DNA of 64,000 bases from NCBI RefSeq assembly GCF_004798865.1, contig NW_025335468.1, positions 691,472 to 755,471 on the forward strand. The letters are read 5' to 3'. This DNA is from Varanus komodoensis (lineage: Eukaryota > Chordata > Lepidosauria > Squamata > Varanidae). Both the position numbers and the translations under genes were made by a program. Below the pieces are notes generated by a model. It saw nothing but the letters and a program-made list of their open reading frames with translations. It was not told where the DNA came from and made no database searches. Below are positions 11,684 through 24,600 of the stretch, piece by piece. How positions within the stretch are numbered: position 1 is the first letter of the stretch; every line of letters starts with the position of its first letter.

Positions 11684-11723
11684 AACTGTAAGAATCTTGT
11701 GAGTTGAGGGGTATCGGTCTCCC
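11684..11723 (-). repeat. Right member of the 40-bp inverted repeat pair
   Basis: This is the inverted partner of 10543-10582 with two mismatches. It is followed by AGCCCAAAACTACACTGG, which also has a counterpart near the left copy. The two copies bracket the BovB fragment with about 360 bp on the left and 180 bp on the right. Confidence 0.75.
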
Positions 11724-12176
11724 ATCAGCCCAAAACTACACTGGTTGAAGTCTAAGCGGATGAGCACACTTTGTTGGGAGTGGAAACATGGTTGCCTACC
11801 AGTTCATCACAATCTTTTGAGACACATTTACTTACCTGGAATCACACAAATATAGTACTGATGGAAGTATTAATTGGTAATTGGGACAGAAATGCAGAAG
11901 AAACAATATTATTCTCCCAGAAGGTACTAGAAGATAACCTGAGAATCAAGCCTGATTTTCAATATTCCATATGTTCCCATACTTGCTTTCTGCTCTAAAG
12001 GAATTTATCTTTAAAATTTACATGAAAGCCTTGTGAAAAGAATGTATAATTCTTCCATTATTTTCTGAAATTGGCTGACCTTGTAACTATAATTTGTGGA
12101 CACAAGACCAATCAGATGAAACAGTTCTGCCATTTCTTAAGCCGTTCCCCTTTGTTTCAGTAGGCCTTGCCCTAGG

Positions 12177-12183
12177 TATATAA
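12177..12183 (+). promoter_or_regulatory. SAXO4: Possible TATA box upstream of SAXO4
   Basis: TATATAA sits in and at the edge of the loop of a small hairpin (CTAGGT 12172-12177, ACCTAG 12183-12188), 389 bp before the SAXO4 ATG. The role is inference. No CpG island accompanies this gene, and a distal 5' UTR exon cannot be excluded. Confidence 0.25.
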
Positions 12184-12571
12184 CCTAGCAGGCCAGTCAA
12201 AATATGATAGGGAAGGCATTGGTCATGGCTTCAGATTTTGCCTCACTTGTGTTGCAGTTCATTGCAATTTGTAGGAGGTGCTTAAAGCCTAACTCTGCTG
12301 AATTATCTTTATGGTACCCCAAATGATCTGGTTTCTGTCATTTGCTTTTAAACCTGAACTATGACATCACAGTACCGTGTGTGACCTCATTCTGCTTCTA
12401 GGGAGACATGTACACTGTGGATTAACTACTGCCCCAAGTCAGTTTGAATTTTTCTTCATAACATTAAGCAGCATTCCTCTACTGAGAATGATTAGTGGTC
12501 AGTCATCTACCATCTCTATTTCTCCAGGAAAACCGTACATCAGAAAATCTGAATCTGTATCTTCTGAAAAG

Positions 12572-12677
12572 ATGGGGCGTCTCCCCCTGGGGGTTGTTTC
12601 TCCCTATGTAAGAACAAGCTCTGGGGGCAGTATGGATCCCATGAAATTCTATTGCACAAGCTACGGCACAGCTTATG
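12572..12677 (+). CDS. SAXO4: SAXO4 coding exon 1
   Basis: The ATG at 12572 gives MGRLPLGVVSPYVRTSSGG, then DPMKFYCTSYGTAYG. The donor is TATG|GTAAGG, in phase 1. An open frame continues upstream of this ATG. Homology to the human N-terminus (one residue longer) fixes the start. Confidence 0.92.
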
Positions 12678-15600
12678 GTAAGGACCTGATCAATGTAGCA
12701 AGGGGTTAATTTTTACATGTCAATACTATGGTCATTATCAGAGCAGGGAAAAATGTTTGCCACCCAATGCAATTGTAAGATCATTCAGATAAACTGGCAA
12801 GCTGTGGTTATGTGAACAAGGCCCAGGCTCACATATTCCCAACTTCCTTTAGGTACCAAACTTAGCACATTTGGCTCCTCATTTGTACATCTTAGTTCAT
12901 TCATTCAAACCAATGTGCAAATTATGATCTGGAGTGAAAAATGGGTTTATCCAGGTTTGCTGGAAAACAAACCATAGCTTGCCTCTTTGGACGAAACGGC
13001 AGGCTATGTTTTATGGCATATTGGAGGTAATATGTTGTGTGGTACATGAAGAGAGCAGGCATAAGCAAGTCTGAGGCTCCTTTGGACTGGTCATAATCTG
13101 ACTGCATCCAAAATGAACAGCGAAATACCTTTACTCAGAAGCAAGTTCTACTAAATTCAGAGGAATTTCCTAGCAGCTTACCATACTTGCCTTCCTTGTA
13201 TCCTGTGGGGTGCTTGAAATGTTAAGCTAAAATATGCATCTTTTGGCTGAGATATAGATGTATAGAATGTAGGTTCTTCTCTTAAAATGGGCTTTTTCAG
13301 TAACAGGCACTATTACTTGTTAAGGGTGGCAGCAGTAGCATGGGGCTACTCGGGGGTTCCAGGGCCCACATGCAGCCCGTGGGTTGTGCACCCCTGTTAC
13401 AAGCTATATCTGCACACTGGTGGGCCCCTAGTTTGACTGAAAAGTGACTAGATAATTAAATGACCTTGTCTAAACATAAAGGACTTAAATTTGAGTCAAG
13501 GCCCTATAGCTTTCATTCTTTCTGCTTTCTGCTATATGAATGCTGTGCTGAACCTTGAAAGAAGTGTAAGCGGGAATGTTTGTTGCAAATGCAATTTAGA
13601 GATCACCATTGACTCAAGCAACAAAGGTTACAATGGCCTTTCTGGAGACGCCCCACGCACTTGTAGCCAGCACGTGTCCTCTTCGTGTGGTTTTCATTTT
13701 TCGGAAAGCTCAGTCCTCTCGCAGAACCAACTGTTGCAGGGCCTGTTCTCCCTGGTTGCATTAAAGGAGCCGTCAATGAGGCCCCCTCCATCAGCATTGC
13801 CAGGGCCAATGGCTGCTTGCCTCTTCCTTTCCCTGCAATGCTTCCATCTGGGTCCATTGCAGTGGGCTATAGTACAGCAGCCTTCCCCACCCTGGTGCTT
13901 TCTAGATCTTTTGGGCTATAACTACCGGTATTCCTGGTCATTGGGTCATGCTGGCTGAGGCCAAGGGGAGCTGAAGCCCTAAACATCTCAAGGGCACTAG
14001 GTTAGGGAAGGCTGCCTGATTGGGAGAAGAGAGACCCCCCCCCACCCCACCCCGTTGGACTGGCTGGGACAAATTGGCTCCTTGCCTCTTGAAAATGCAC
14101 CCATCCATCAATCAAGAAAATAGTGGAATACTTTTTTGTGAAGTTGTACCAAAATAAAAAAATCCCAATTGAGAAAGTTAATGAGTATATCCAAAAAGGA
14201 AGCCTACCAAAGTTGTCAGAGAAATACCAAAAAATATTAAATGAGGAAATAACAATGACAGAAATAACTGAGGCAATCAAGAGACAAAAGAATGATAAAA
14301 CTCCTGGCCCAGATGGTCTACCAGCAGAGTTTTATAAAGCTTTTGAAGGAATCCTGTCTATGCCCTTTAAGGATATATGTAAAGTGGTATTGTCAGATGC
14401 TAAAATACCAAATACCTGGACTGAGGCAAATATTACCTTGATACTGAAAGAAGATATGGACTTGGCACAGATCCAAAACTATAGACCTATATCACTTTTA
14501 AACGTGGATTATAAAATTTTTGCCTCTGTAATGGCAGAAAGACTGAAGAGGTATCTAATGGACTTTATATACCCAGATCAAAATGGCTTTCTACCTAAAA
14601 GACAAATGAGGAATAATATGAGAACTATTTTGGATATTCTAGAATATTATGAAATCCACTCTGAAAAACCAATGGCATTATTGTTTCTTGATGCACAGAA
14701 GGCCTTTGACAATGTTAACTAGCAATTTATGAAACAACAACTAGCACAAATGGAATTTGGTGGAAAATTTATTAATGCAATATCAATTATTTACCAAAAA
14801 CAGACTGCCAGGATAATAATCAATGGAGAACTTACAAATACTATAGATATTCGAAGGGCACAAGACAAGGATGTCCGCTATCACCATTGTTATTTATATT
14901 GATTTTAGAAGTGTTAAATAGAAATATCAGAGAAGATATGGATATTAAAGGTGCTAGAATTAGAAGTGAAAGCTATAAACCGCAAGCATTTGCAGATGAT
15001 TTAGTTTTTATTCTAGAGGAACCTTTGGTAACAATGTGTAAACTTTTACAAAAGATAGAAGAGTATGGTGAAGTTACTGGGATGAAAATAAATAGAGAAA
15101 AGATGAAATTGCTAGTGAAAAATCGCACATTGGAGCAGAGAACAACTTTGATAGAACAAGTAGATGTTCAAATGGTTAAAAAGGTTAAATATTTGGGAAT
15201 TTTTCTTACAGCTAAATGTACTGCATTGAAAGAAGATAATTACGATAAACTACTTAAGGAAATTAAGAGTGATCTGGAAAAATGGGCTAATTTGCAACTA
15301 TCGTTGTTGGGAAGAATAGCAATAGTTAAAATGAATATATTATCAATGTTTTTATTTTTATTTCAAGCAATTCCCATAAAAATTGATAAAAATTTTTTGA
15401 TGATCTAAACACCCAAGTTTTGAGATTTGTGTGGCAAAAGAAGAAACCAAAAATTAAATTAAAAATGCTTCAGGAGGCCAAAGGGAATGGGGGTTTTGGC
15501 CTGCCTGATTGGATGCTGTACTATCAAGCTTTTGTCTTAACGTGGCTAAAAGAATGGATAACTTTAAGAAATAAGAGAATCCTTTATCTTGAAGGGCATG

Positions 15601-18600
15601 ATCTACAAATGGGTTGGCATGCTTATATGTGGTATAAGAAGTGTAAGACACATGGTTGTTTCTTAAATCATTATATTAGAAAGTCATTAATGTCGGTGTG
15701 GGAAAAATTAAAGACAAAACTGTACACTAAGTTGCCAAGGTGGCTTTCACCTATGGAAGGTCTTGTATATCCAAATGCATTGAATTTTGATATGATTGTG
15801 AAATATGATGATATTTTGGATAATGATGGAGGATTGAAATGGAGCCAAGAACTGCAAGAGCAGGGTATTAATATCTCTTGGTGGCATAAGGTTCAAATAC
15901 AATCGAGACATGTTAAAGATTATAAAATGTGGGGTTTTCATAAGGAGTTAACAACATTTGACCAAGTGATCTTAAAATCAGATGAGAAAATGATTAAAAG
16001 ACTGTATAATTTTCTTTTGGATATGAGAATGAAAGATGAACAAGTTAAGGAAACTATGAAAACATGGGCACAAAATTTTGGATATAATATTGAGTTACAG
16101 AAATGGCAAAAGTTGTGGGAAAGAAATATCAAGGTAACTTATATAAAGTTATATACCAACCTTATATAAAGAAAATTTCTATAAAATGTTTTATAGATGG
16201 TATCTACCACCAAACAGATTAGCAAATATGTTTTCAAATATGTCAAATGGATGTTGGAAATGCAAACATAAACCGGGTACCTTCCAACATATATGGTGGA
16301 CTTGTGATAAGGCAAAAATATATTGGACTAAAATACATAAATGGCTTGAGGAAATGTTACAAAAATCTTTAATATTTAAACCTGAAGTCTTCTTACTAGG
16401 CATTGTACCTGATGATGTTGATAAACAAGCTATGTATTTGATTTTACATGTAATTACTGCGGCAAGGATTGCATTTGCCCAACACTGGAGGAGTGAAGAA
16501 CCACTGATGAACTGATCTTGAAAAAGATTCTGGATTGCGCTGAAATGGACAGACTGACTTTGTCTCTGAAGGAGAAAGAGGATAAATACTTCTGTCAAAC
16601 TTGGAACTCTTTTTATCATTGGCTAGAGAACAGGACTATGCATAAATTTGAATATATTTATGGATTGCTATTAAAAAAAATGGGGGGCTGACCCAGCAGG
16701 TCTGACGGTTCTGATGACGGATTTTTGTTTTAGTTCCTTTTTTTTCAGTTTGTAGAAAATAACAAAATTTATTCAAAAAAAAGAAAAGAAAAGAAACTGC
16801 ACCCATCCACAGCCCTTCCACCTGGCTGCTTCAGAGGGAAACTGCAAAGCCTTTCCATTGACATGGCACATAGATCAAATGCCCTTAGTTCTCCCCACAC
16901 ACACATGGACGGTTGCAGTGAGCATTCCACCTGCAAGAAGTGTATGGATATAGTGTATTTAAATACTGGCAAAATAAATCTGCTCTTGCCTCCCTTTTCT
17001 CTGGTAGGGCGAGAAGGGTTTCGTCCTCGGAATGGCTTTCACTCTGGAGCTGGGTACAAGAGCAATTACCGGCCTGTTGTTCAGTACAAACCAAGCTTAG
17101 ACAAATTGGATAATCCTGCTGCGGGGTAGGTATTGGAGACTTGGAGGAAATTAGCTGGGTGGTTCAAAGTGAGAGAATGTCCTTGTGGTGCTACATATTC
17201 TGACACGGGTGTTGACCCTCTTGCAGCCCGGTGGCTGAATTCCATTTCTGAGAATCTCCTGGAGAATGCATTTAAGGGGTGGTGGCTAGAGGCAAAGGGG
17301 TGAGGCACAGAATAGTAACATACATTAGCTTTAAGCACTTTCTGTCAGTAATTGAGCTTTAGGAGAGGCATGTCAACATTATAGAATGGGAAAAATCTGG
17401 GCAGAAACTGAGAAACTACCCAACCATTTGGTGAACTGGGAAAGGAGATATGACTTTCTGAGGCACTCAGGAGGACTGGATTTGGCCCCCAGGCCTGGGA
17501 TGCTTCAGTCCTGTCCTAACATAATCACATCCACATAACTTAGGGAAGCTTTGGATCAGCAACATACTTTCACTTGTCATACCCTCATTCATTTTCCTGT
17601 AACGCAGAATAACAAAGTCCATGGCAAGGAAACTTTACATGATGCTTCACCATGGTGTCATCATTGAGTGAAGCTCAGGTGGATGGAACAGCATGTTTTG
17701 GTTGTCAGTTTTAAATTCTTAGCCTGAGAATTGAAAATAAACTTGAAATTCTCTAATTGAAAATAAGACTCATGTCTCATGAGTGTCTTGTCAGCTTAGT
17801 TCTAAGGTACTATATAATAGATTTCTGTTGCAGTACTTAGTCTTCCTAATCAGATACTGCCTTTTCACTGTTTCCAGCAATGGAAATCCTAAATAGTTTT
17901 AGTTACTTTTTTTTTAGGCTAGCTGTGGTTTGTTTGTCAGAACCCACCCCTGTCAACAATGCTTGTCTCTAAGACCATGCTTAGGGTTGGTGGGAGAATC
18001 TCAGTTCGTGTCAACTGGTGGTTGTTGCATCAGAACCAGCAATCCTGGCTTAATTCTAGTTTGTTCTGATGTTTCTCCCCATTTATTGAAATGTGAGTCA
18101 AGAGCAATTAAAAATTGTAGACATACCTAAATGATACTTGTTTTTATCAGACCTGAGGCTTACCTCCTCACTTCACTTCGCAACAGATTTAGGTTCCATT
18201 ATACCTCCTTACTTACCTAGCTTCACTTGAGGGGAGAAGGAAAGTTCAACATCGCCACTGGTTATTTTCTAGATATAGAAAATTCCTGTCTAGGAATCTA
18301 TCTTGAAAGTATAATTTTGCTCTTGTGAACCTACCCCAATTTTTTAAACAAACAAGGTTAAACAAAAACCTTCTCAAAAGCTGCTCCATGTAACCCTTTT
18401 CAGGCAAAAGTCATATTTGTGACTCCTCAGTATTGCGCACCTTGTTGACCAATGAATGACCCCAGAGTTCTACATATTCCTGGAACCAGGCAGTTGAAGC
18501 AGGATTGATTCCTCAGGTCAGACCCAAGATGTGAAGGTTGTAAACAAGAATTGACAGTGTTTGGGCAAGTACACAAAATGAGGTCCACACCTCTATGCTC

Positions 18601-21600
18601 GCTTGGAAGGGTGTAAATAATATGCAACACCCAGATCCAGGTTCCTGCAGCCAGTTCTGGTGGTTGAGTATCAAATGGAACATTTTTACATGATCACTGG
18701 TGTTTTTGGACTGCTAGCATGAAAGCTCATGAGAATGCAGGCAGGAGTCTTGGAGCAGGAAGTTGGAGCAGATTTGTGCAGCAAAGTGAGGGGAGGGGAA
18801 TCAGTAAGAAATAATGGCAGTGGGATGAAGATGACTACATCTGTGTAGCATGTCCTGTGACAGGTAAGGAAACAAAACTTTGGAGGCTAGATCACTATTG
18901 GCCTGTTGCAGAAATGGTGTCAGGCAGGGACCACAAATGCTTTTCCTCCTTGGCGATTTTCAGTACCCTTGTGCCAAACAGAGTTGGAGTTTGCTTCAAG
19001 GTGTCCTGAGAGTAGCTAACTATCTTGAAGAAGCAGAAGATGAATGTTCCTTGCTGTTTCTACAGGCAGCACCAGAGGAGAACCAGTGATGCAATGATGT
19101 GTCTGTTTTCTAATACGGCAAAGGATTCTGCATTAGTACTGAGTATTTGCAGAACAGACAAATGACATATGGTCTCTTTCGTTGCAGGCAAGCCCGAACT
19201 TGAGCTGCATGCCAAACTATGTTTAAAGCAAAGTATGGTTTAACATTACACCTGGACATGGCCTCTATCTCCACTAAATCCTGGTGCTTAAGTCCCTTAA
19301 GTCTATTCTCTCTCCTAACCAGGAAGCTTCTTCATGACAACTATGAATCAACAACTACTAAGCACTTCCAGCCTCTTCAGCTCCCAGATGGGAAATATCC
19401 TCTTCCTTGGAGTGTGCACCAGTCAGGAAGTGGGTATGACCGGGAAAAGCCACTTTCATTTCCCACCACTAAAGCAGTAAGTCTCCAGAATCAAGGCTCT
19501 GCACTGCATTGCAGCAATGGAGGGGTGGGAGAACATGTGGTTCTCCAGATGTTTTGGCTTGCAACTCCTACCATCTCTCATCAGTGATTACAGTGCCCAG
19601 GACTTACAGTTGTTGGTCAAGACTTCAGGACATCCACCTGCTGTGACAGCCTGAAGTTAACACCTTGTGTCCACTAATAACTGTTTAGACTCCCCTGTGC
19701 TGTGGATTTGGCTCAAACTAAGACACCTAACACAAAGTTGGGGATGGGGTGGGATGTTTTCCAGGAATGAATTCTGAGTTTCTGGGTATTTAGAAGCCAG
19801 TGAATTCTCAACCTTGTCACTGTACACACATAAGATGCAAAGACATCTACTGCCATTCAGGACTAAGAACACAACACCTTAAACAGGTAAACTGATGGTA
19901 CAGCAAAAGTGTCTGTGAGGATTCGGATAAACAGAACTTCGGGAACAGGAGGTGACAAGTGGTGAGACAGAAACTTGTATGTGCAACACAATCATGCATA
20001 TTTACTCAGTACTAAGTACCACTGTATTAAATCAAATGTCCTCACTTGAGAACAAGCCCCATTAAACAACCTGAGTAAACATGCGCAGGACACAGTATGT
20101 GTGACGTATCTATAATGACACCAGGTGAGCTAGAGCCTGAAATATGAGCGGGTGAGCAGCAGGAGTATATAATTGACATAGGTTTTAGTAGGCTACTTGG
20201 AACCTCTGAGTGGACTTTGCTAAGTCACAGTTAAGGTTTGAATGATTGGACAGTCGTGGGTGAAGACTGACCAGATTGGGCAAGTCCATAGCAAAACAGA
20301 ATAGTGTGCACCCAGTTGTGGAGACTAAGGGTTCTTTAGAACCCTGTCCTATGTACTGGCCAGAATATGATTTTGTTGGATAGACCAGCACAGTAATGTT
20401 CAGTTGGCAGCTCTCCTCAAAAAAGGCTCAGGACTCCTCTCAGGCTGTAGGCCATGAGAGGTTGTGCGTATGTGACTCAGGCCTGCGTGATATTTTAAGT
20501 GAAACACATTGTGGCAGAAGGGGGCTGTTTGAACCAAACTTGGGCTTCGTTCAAACCCAAAGGTCAGGGTGACAGCAGCTCAGGTGTGTGGGGTGTGCTA
20601 CTGCTTATATATTCCTTTCAGACTGAGGGAGGGCAGAGTGACTGAGCCCAGGCATTTGCCAAATGCCTTGGCCTCTGCAATTATGGAATCACTTTACAGT
20701 TGTGAGTATTAAAAGCAAAGTGTGGTTTGCCTTGTGTATTGTGAACATTTAGCAAAACACTGTAATCATCATTTTTGTTCAAATATGCTCACTGCAATAG
20801 GAAAGATTAGAACCTTTATTCTGTTTAAAATACTCTTAAGCTGAGATTCATATTATTTTGTTTGGAGAGTGTAAGAAAAGGAAGAAAGACATGGGTGCAC
20901 AAAGACTTGAGGCATCGTAGTTTTCCTTGCAATTAATCAGAGCCTAATCCAGGGTCCAGCCAAGGAGAGGGCATCCCCACCTTCTTTGAGAAGATAAAGA
21001 GATACCAAATGTTCACTTGACATTTCTGTCTTGCTTTAACTATTCTGCTGTCTTCCTTCTCCATTATATCCCATTATGTCCCCTCCACTGTATGATGATT
21101 CATGCCTATCTAAGTTATTAGCCTTTGACATATAAGCCGATCTCTTGGCTTGGGTGCTTTTTTATTCTTTTACAGTTGCACTTTTTGAATGCATATCTAA
21201 TTTATTAAATTTATCATTGCCTTAGCTAACTCTTTATTTTAGATGGTGCTTCTCATTATTGTTAGTCACCTTGAATGCAATATCCTTGCTGGAAAGTTGT
21301 GTATAACTCAAATAAATAAATGTTCATTTCAAGTTTCAAGCTGGGTTTGATTTTACAGGTCAAGAAAGTCCATTTTGACACAGCAGACCAGGGAGCACAA
21401 GCGCTGACAGGGCTGGAGCCCAAGCACACCCCTCTCCTCCACCAGGTGGTGGGAAAAGGCTCCATTGATGTGGAAAATGCCCGACATGTGAGTCCAATGA
21501 TGCTGGCTCAGTCAGCCCTTCCTCAGGGCCACCCCTGCCATTAGACCACGTGACCTGGCTGCCTCAGGCAGCTGAATTTGGTTGACATGAAAGAGCAGTA

Positions 21601-24600
21601 GACTATCCATTACTGAATTTATTATAGTAGTGTTTTTGGTTCCAGGGAAGCAGAGAGGTTCTTCTGTAATTTTCTGTCTCTGGCACTCAAAAAACTTGAC
21701 TAGCCTCAAGCGCCATGCAGCTTGCCTGGGTTTTTAGGTGGTGGGGGTGAACGAAAGTACAATTTTCAAACTTCATCAAGAAAACACATCCATCTATAGG
21801 AGAAGTACATTGTGCACGTGCAAAAGAGGACCTTCTCTATGTTGGTTCCAATATCCTCCTATAGGAAGCATGCTTAGAAGCAATATACTCTTTTTGGCAT
21901 GTGGTTAAAAGCTTTTTATTGCCCAGTCATTTAAAATTTAGATGCATCTTTTTAGCTGATTGAAATAGTTTCAGTGCTTCTTCATTTTACTGCATTGCTG
22001 ATTAGATTTTAAGCTGTTTCTATTGTATGGAATATTGTGTGTGTGTAGCATCTTGAAATTCTCTTTTGAATGAAGAATCAGTCTATAATTGCTTTAAATA
22101 AATGAATACAATGTCATCCAAGTGCATCAGTGGTGAAGAGCTGCAGTCCGGCAACATTTAGAAGCCCATACATTCCCCATCCCAGAGGTACATGGTGTTT
22201 AATGAGTGAGATGACAGGTCCCTGCCCTGAGGAACTTACAACTCAGGGGCTGAGGAAAGTGTGTGTGTGTAGAGGGGGGCAGGGGACAGAAAAGAAATGG
22301 AGGAAGGAAAATATATGGGAAGATTATGAGATTATTCCAGGTGCATGAACTTAGGCTTCATTATAGTAGAGCAGGTTTCCCAACTGGTTCCACTTCCATC
22401 ATTCCTGATAATTGGCTGTGCTGGCTGGGACTGATGGGAGATGAAGTCCAAAAGATCTGGTGAGCACCAGGCTGGGGCAAGTTGCAGTAGGATAGGAAGG
22501 CTATGTAGGACGCTGTGCCAAAGGTTTTACAAAGAAGGTGGCTTTTATGGAGGAATTTGCAGGTACTCGTCTTTGTCAGGGTGGTGACCTGACAAATTAT
22601 GGGAAGCCATTTCAGGCATAAGGGGCAGCAAAAAAGAAAGGGCAAACTCATTTGAGAGAACTTTGTACAGCTGAGAAGCATCATGGGATGTAGAGTTTGG
22701 AAAGCTTGTGGGTTGGGCAAGTGATAGGCTGCCAGCACATGGTCTTAATTTTTGCTGTATTTGTAGGGACCCCACTACATGTCTACAGAATATGGCTCAA
22801 AGTTCCGCTTCAGCATTCCAGGACAACCAGGTATAGCTCTTCTTCATGGCCCTGATATTGACTCTCTCCCCTCGTACAAAGGGGGGTAGGTGTGTTTGTC
22901 CATCTTGCCTCAACTAGCTAGTGTCTTGCATTTTTTAAAGCACCTTCAGTCAGTGACCAGCTGGGAGGTCACAAAGAAAAGGCAGCTAGCTCCTGCAGAA
23001 GCATTGCCTCGCTAGTTCTTAGACAGTAGCTAAATCTTGAAGTGACATTTCATCCAGGCAGTCTCATATTGCTAACAAAAATGAGTATTGCTGGGATAAG
23101 AAGCAAAGCTTCTAGTCTTTTGTGTGTGACATTTTCTAGGCAAATGATGAATCTGGTGCCACCTTCTTTAGCCTAGTGGCCCCCCACACACATTGGAATG
23201 CCACTCCCATCATCTCCAATTGGCATGGTACTTAGGAGTTGCAGAATGACATTGGAGTGGCATTTTAAGACATTTGGAGTGTGTAACATTGGGAGAAATT
23301 GTTCTAGTGAGTCCTACCTGTCTTTAAGACAAAAATGTTGTGTTTAAATGAACAATATTGCCAGCTTGCTGGAGCCAGTTGATTCTGAAGCCACAAAGGA
23401 ATCTTGTAGTCTAAGGAGAATTGTATCTGTTAAGGAGGTTGTAGCTATCACTTATTGAAACTAGATATTTGGTTCACCAATGCCAAAAAAGAACAGGGAA
23501 AATGGTAAGTTGAGAAGCAGAGTCAGTCTGACACTGGACATGCTGGTTACAATCCAGTGTAGAATTAAATTAATGTAGGCCTGTATTCATTGGAGATTGC
23601 TGTGTGCTTGAAATAGAACATATGTAAAATAGTACCACTGTCACAAAGGTAGCAATCTGGGAGATATTTTATTCTTATACTCTTTGCATGTCATGCTGCA
23701 GTATGCTATTTTCCCTCCTCTGAATCTCACCTCCCTGTACTTTGAATTTTAAGTTCTCCTAAATTCATATTTAGGAAGCTAAAGCTATAGTTTGGATCAG
23801 ATCCAGATTACAAGTAGCTCCCAGCTGTATACTGGTTTTTTTTTAATTCCACATATCAATATTGCCACCTACAAGCATTCAAAAATAGTGTCATAGAAAT
23901 GTTGAGATTAATATGGAAATTGGAGAGGTGGATTGTTATATTTTTGTTGGGGTACTTTTGTGGGGGGTTACCTTTTTATTTCTAGGTCTGTGGGGGTTCT
24001 AATGTTTAAACTTTCCACTACATCTTGGGAAGCTGGAAATACATTTTATAACGGAGGTGGGGTTTCTTGCATAACTAGGAACTGAAGAGGAGGGATTCTA
24101 GAGCTGTGCAGCATTTTTGCTATAATATCAGAAGAAGCACAATGAAATCAGTTGCTTGGAGTTTGATGGAGAGCTTGTTATATTACATGTCAGAGATATG
24201 GATATGTAAGTTACCCTTGTGTCTGAAAGGAACCCTTGCATTTAAGGTGACAGTGAAAAATCTAGGCAGCTCTTTCACAGGATGATGTTTCTGTATATTC
24301 TGGGTTTCTGTTTTAGAAAATTGCAGTTCAGAGGTCACCTTTCTTAGCCAGCTGCATGGATGTATCATGTCCATAAGTGTATGAACTGTACAGAACAGAG
24401 AATAACTTGTGACTTGATATTTGCTCCATTCAGTTACAGCATGGATGGGGAAGCTGCAGGCTAGATGCCTCCTTCCTTGGTCTTGCCCTGTCTTCCTTGG
24501 CTTCGGGGCTGTCTCAGAAGGAGGGCTTCCTTGGCCCAGCCAGCTTGGAATAGCAATAAGCTGCATGTGCTGGCCCCACGAAATATCATGCACTTATTAC

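Larger units (their letters stand above)
7301..12571. other. Intergenic region SDHAF2-SAXO4
   Basis: Both flanking genes read rightward. The region holds a MITE-like hairpin (8937-9035), an inverted repeat pair (10543-10582 and 11684-11723) and a BovB LINE end (10941-11503). It also has a short CT run near 10470 and a possible TATA element (12177-12183). The rest, mostly AT-rich, shows nothing I can name. The short open frames are not gene-like. Confidence 0.6.
12678..17007 (+). other. SAXO4: SAXO4 intron 1, repeat-filled
   Basis: This 4.3 kb intron contains a short dispersed repeat (13131-13172), a quasi-palindromic repeat (13877-14017) and a truncated L1 (14108-16793). The L1 makes up more than half of the intron and is in the same orientation as the gene. 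Confidence 0.85.

Noticed and set aside
12405-12418. X-box-like site near the SAXO4 start (GCTTCTAGGGAGAC region)
   Set aside because: Only about 8 of 14 positions fit the RFX pattern and one half-site is poor.
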